A stretch of 15,757 nt of DNA from Burkholderiales bacterium. GTDB taxonomy: Bacteria; Pseudomonadota; Gammaproteobacteria; Burkholderiales; CAIKXV01. The position numbers and the translations under genes are program-made. The notes under the pieces were generated by a model. That model was not told where the DNA came from. It saw only the letters and a list, made by a program, of their open reading frames with translations, and did not search any database. Of this stretch, positions 14,105 through 15,757 are shown piece after piece (position 1 is the first letter of the stretch; each line of letters opens with the position of its first letter). The DNA lies in NCBI GenBank assembly GCA_014379045.1, contig JACMMK010000034.1, forward strand, positions 1 through 15,757, in the 5' to 3' direction.

Positions 14105-15061
14105 ATGGCTTACGACCGGTTGATGGTGTTTTCAGGCAGCGCGACACGCAAGCTCGCCGAGGGCGTCGTGCGTCACCTGAACATCCATCTCGGCCGCGCG
14201 AGCGTGGGGCGCTTCAGCGACGGCGAGACGATGGTTGAACTGCTCGAGAACGTGCGCGGCAAGGATGTCTTCGTGCTGCAGTCGACGTGTTCACCCGCGA
14301 ACGACAATCTGATGGAGTTGATGGCGATGGTCGACGCGCTCAAGCGTTCGTCGGCCGCGCGCGTGACGGCCGCGATCCCGTATTTCGGCTATGCCCGCCA
14401 GGATCGTCGGCCCCGTTCGGCGCGGGTGCCGATCTCCGCGAAGGTCGTCGCCAACATGCTGCAGGGAGTCGGTGTCGATCGCGTGCTCACGATGGATCTG
14501 CACGCCGACCAGATCCAGGGCTTCTTCGACATCCCGGTCGACAACATCTACGGTTTGCCGATCCTGCTCGGGGATGTCTGGAAGCGCGATTACCCCGATC
14601 TGTGCGTCGTGTCGCCGGACACCGGTGGCGTGGTGCGCGCGCGCGCAAGGGCGAGCCGGCTCGAAGCCGATCTCGTGATCATCGACAAGCGTCGGCCGAA
14701 GGCCAACGTCGCCGAAGTGATGAACATCATTGGCGAGGTTGAGGGCCGCACCGCGGTGATCGTCGACGACATGGTCGATACCGCTGGCACGCTGGTGAAG
14801 GCCGCGCAGGCGCTGAAGGAGCACGGCGCGCTGCGCGTCGTCGCCTATTGCACGCACGCGGTGCTCTCGGGCCCGGCGATAGAACGCATTTCAACCTCGG
14901 CTCAACTCGACGAACTGGTCGTGACCGATACCATTCCGCTATCCGATGCGGCGCGCGCCTGCGGCGACCGGATCCGCCAGTTGACCGTCGCGTCGTTGCT
15001 GGCCGAGACGATCCTGCGCGTGAGCAACGAGGACTCGGTGAGTTCGCTGTTCATGGATTGA
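14105..15061 (+). CDS. prs: Ribose-phosphate pyrophosphokinase (PRPP synthetase)
   Basis: Prs makes phosphoribosyl pyrophosphate from ribose 5-phosphate and ATP, feeding purine, pyrimidine, histidine, tryptophan and NAD synthesis. The 318-aa protein is of class I length. It has FSDGET (37-42), the ATP-site segment YFGYARQDRR (93-102), TMDLHADQIQGFF with catalytic H133 (129-141), SPDTGGVVRAR (170-180), IIDKRRP with K195 and R197 (192-198), and the ribose-phosphate loop IVDDMVDTAGT (219-229). The ATG at 14105 has a good Shine-Dalgarno, GAAGGA at 14093-14098, with a 6-nt spacer. The frame is open upstream through the tRNA, but no real coding lies there. It may be transcribed together with tRNA-Gln and with rplY. 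Confidence 0.97.
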   Translation: MAYDRLMVFSGSATRKLAEGVVRHLNIHLGRASVGRFSDGETMVELLENVRGKDVFVLQSTCSPANDNLMELMAMVDALKRSSAARVTAAIPYFGYARQDRRPRSARVPISAKVVANMLQGVGVDRVLTMDLHADQIQGFFDIPVDNIYGLPILLGDVWKRDYPDLCVVSPDTGGVVRARARASRLEADLVIIDKRRPKANVAEVMNIIGEVEGRTAVIVDDMVDTAGTLVKAAQALKEHGALRVVAYCTHAVLSGPAIERISTSAQLDELVVTDTIPLSDAARACGDRIRQLTVASLLAETILRVSNEDSVSSLFMD

Positions 15062-15076
15062 TTTTACGAGCGGAGC

Positions 15077-15092
15077 GAACGAAGCTTCGTTC
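15077..15092. repeat. 16-bp perfect palindrome in the prs-rplY gap
   Basis: GAACGAAGCTTCGTTC is fully self-complementary. Just outside it GCGG (15070-15073) and CCGC (15092-15095) could extend the stem past a bulge, giving a hairpin right after prs. There is no following T-run. It could end or protect the prs transcript, or bind a dimeric regulator. Confidence 0.5.
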
Positions 15093-15121
15093 CGCCTACA
15101 CCTCCCGCCGGAATCCTCCAG

Positions 15122-15156
15122 CGGGTGTTTCACCCGACGCTCTGGTCGCGGAGCGT
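15122..15156 (+). promoter_or_regulatory. Two adjacent stem-loops in the rplY leader
   Basis: CGGGTG-TTT-CACCCG (15122-15136) is a perfect 6-bp stem with a triloop. ACGCTC (15137-15142) and GAGCGT (15151-15156) form a second 6-bp stem with an 8-nt loop. They abut each other and end 6 nt before the rplY Shine-Dalgarno GAAGGA (15163-15168). In E. coli rplY is reported to be controlled by its own product through the leader. Whether these stems do the same here is inference. Confidence 0.4.
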
Positions 15157-15175
15157 TCACTCGAAGGAAAATCTC

Positions 15176-15757
15176 ATGTCACTCGAAGTCACCGCCAAAT
15201 CGCGCGAACTGCAAGGCAAGGGTGCGAGCCGCCGCCTGCGTAGCGCCGGCACCGTGCCCGGCATTCTCTACGGCGCCGGCGAAGCCGCCCAGTCGATCGA
15301 ACTCGCCCATCAGGCGTTGTCGCAGCAGATGCGCAGCGAAGCGTTCCATGCATCGATCCTCACGATGGATCTCGATGGAACCAAGCAGCAGGTGCTGCTG
15401 CGCGACGTGCAGATGCATCCGTGGCGCCGCCAGATCGTGCATGTCGATTTCCAGCGTGTCGCGCAGGACAAGGAAGTGCAGATGCGCGTGCCGTTGCACT
15501 TCAAGAACGCCGATCAGGCCCAGGCGGTCAAGTTCGGCGGCGCGATCGTCTCGCACATCATGAACGAGGTCGAGGTGTCGTGTCTGCCGCGCTACCTGCC
15601 CGAGTTCATCGAGGTCGATCTGGCCGAGATCACGGTGGGTCACAGCGTGCACCTGTCGGACCTGGTGCTGCCCGAAGGCGTGTGGCTGCCGGGTCTTGCG
15701 CGCGGCGATTCGCCGGTTGCGAGCGCGTCGATCCCGCGCGGTGCAGCCGAGGAAGAG
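15176..15757 (+). CDS. rplY: 50S ribosomal protein L25 (CTC family), 3' end outside window
   Basis: The frame from ATG 15176 is open to the last base of the window: 194 codons with no stop. L25 binds 5S rRNA in the large ribosomal subunit. The N-terminal domain shows the family hallmarks: KGASRRLRSAGTVPGILYG (residues about 15-33), LLRDVQMHPWRRQIVHVDFQ (about 74-93), and VPLHFKNAD at the start of the TL5/CTC domain. The C-terminal beta domain is present, so this is the long CTC form, not the short E. coli form. It has a strong Shine-Dalgarno, GAAGGA at 15163-15168, with a 7-nt spacer. It follows prs by 114 nt, the usual betaproteobacterial order, in which pth normally comes next. Confidence 0.95.
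   Translation, partial: MSLEVTAKSRELQGKGASRRLRSAGTVPGILYGAGEAAQSIELAHQALSQQMRSEAFHASILTMDLDGTKQQVLLRDVQMHPWRRQIVHVDFQRVAQDKEVQMRVPLHFKNADQAQAVKFGGAIVSHIMNEVEVSCLPRYLPEFIEVDLAEITVGHSVHLSDLVLPEGVWLPGLARGDSPVASASIPRGAAEEE

Noticed and set aside
1..15757. CRISPR array, insertion sequence, prophage or attachment site
   Set aside because: No repeat-spacer pattern, transposase or integrase, terminal inverted repeats, or tRNA-flanking direct repeats were seen; tRNA-Gln is followed by its normal neighbour prs.

Overview
The window is GC-rich, densely coded chromosomal DNA. Gene content and order point to a betaproteobacterium. Two conserved housekeeping blocks are recognisable: M16 peptidase - rsmD - coaD - ferredoxin on the left, and mutM ... 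TPR protein - lolB - ispE - tRNA-Gln - prs - rplY on the right. Order and genus cannot be fixed from this stretch. No insertion sequence, integrase, phage gene or CRISPR array was seen.

Layout. 1-5027 (+ strand): the 3' end of an M16-family peptidase gene, rsmD (16S rRNA m2G966 methyltransferase), coaD (coenzyme A synthesis), a YfhL-type 2[4Fe-4S] ferredoxin, and a class 2 uvrA gene (UvrA2) that lacks the UvrB-binding domain. 5125-10046 (- strand): a run read right to left, made of a GldA-like ABC ATPase, a GldF-like membrane permease, a GldG-like membrane-anchored auxiliary protein, a DUF4340 membrane-anchored protein, and then mutM (formamidopyrimidine-DNA glycosylase). 10047-10406: a divergent regulatory region with a candidate sigma70 promoter for the right-hand genes and a two-armed dyad. 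10407-15757 (+ strand): a secreted TPR protein, lolB (outer-membrane lipoprotein receptor), ispE (isoprenoid synthesis), tRNA-Gln(UUG), prs (PRPP synthetase) and the start of rplY (ribosomal protein L25), cut by the window end.

The least explained part is the - strand ABC operon. Its ATPase, permease, GldG-like and DUF4340 proteins should form one inner-membrane complex with two large periplasmic domains; the substrate is unknown. Two gaps in this operon (69 and 99 nt) are each filled exactly by a short ORF (22 and 32 codons). Each short ORF overlaps or abuts the neighbouring stop and start codons, so the operon could be read as an unbroken chain of translational coupling. Other oddities are a heptapeptide tandem repeat inserted in RsmD, several strong hairpins around prs and rplY, and a linker insertion in UvrA2. 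Most of the window is ordinary housekeeping sequence.
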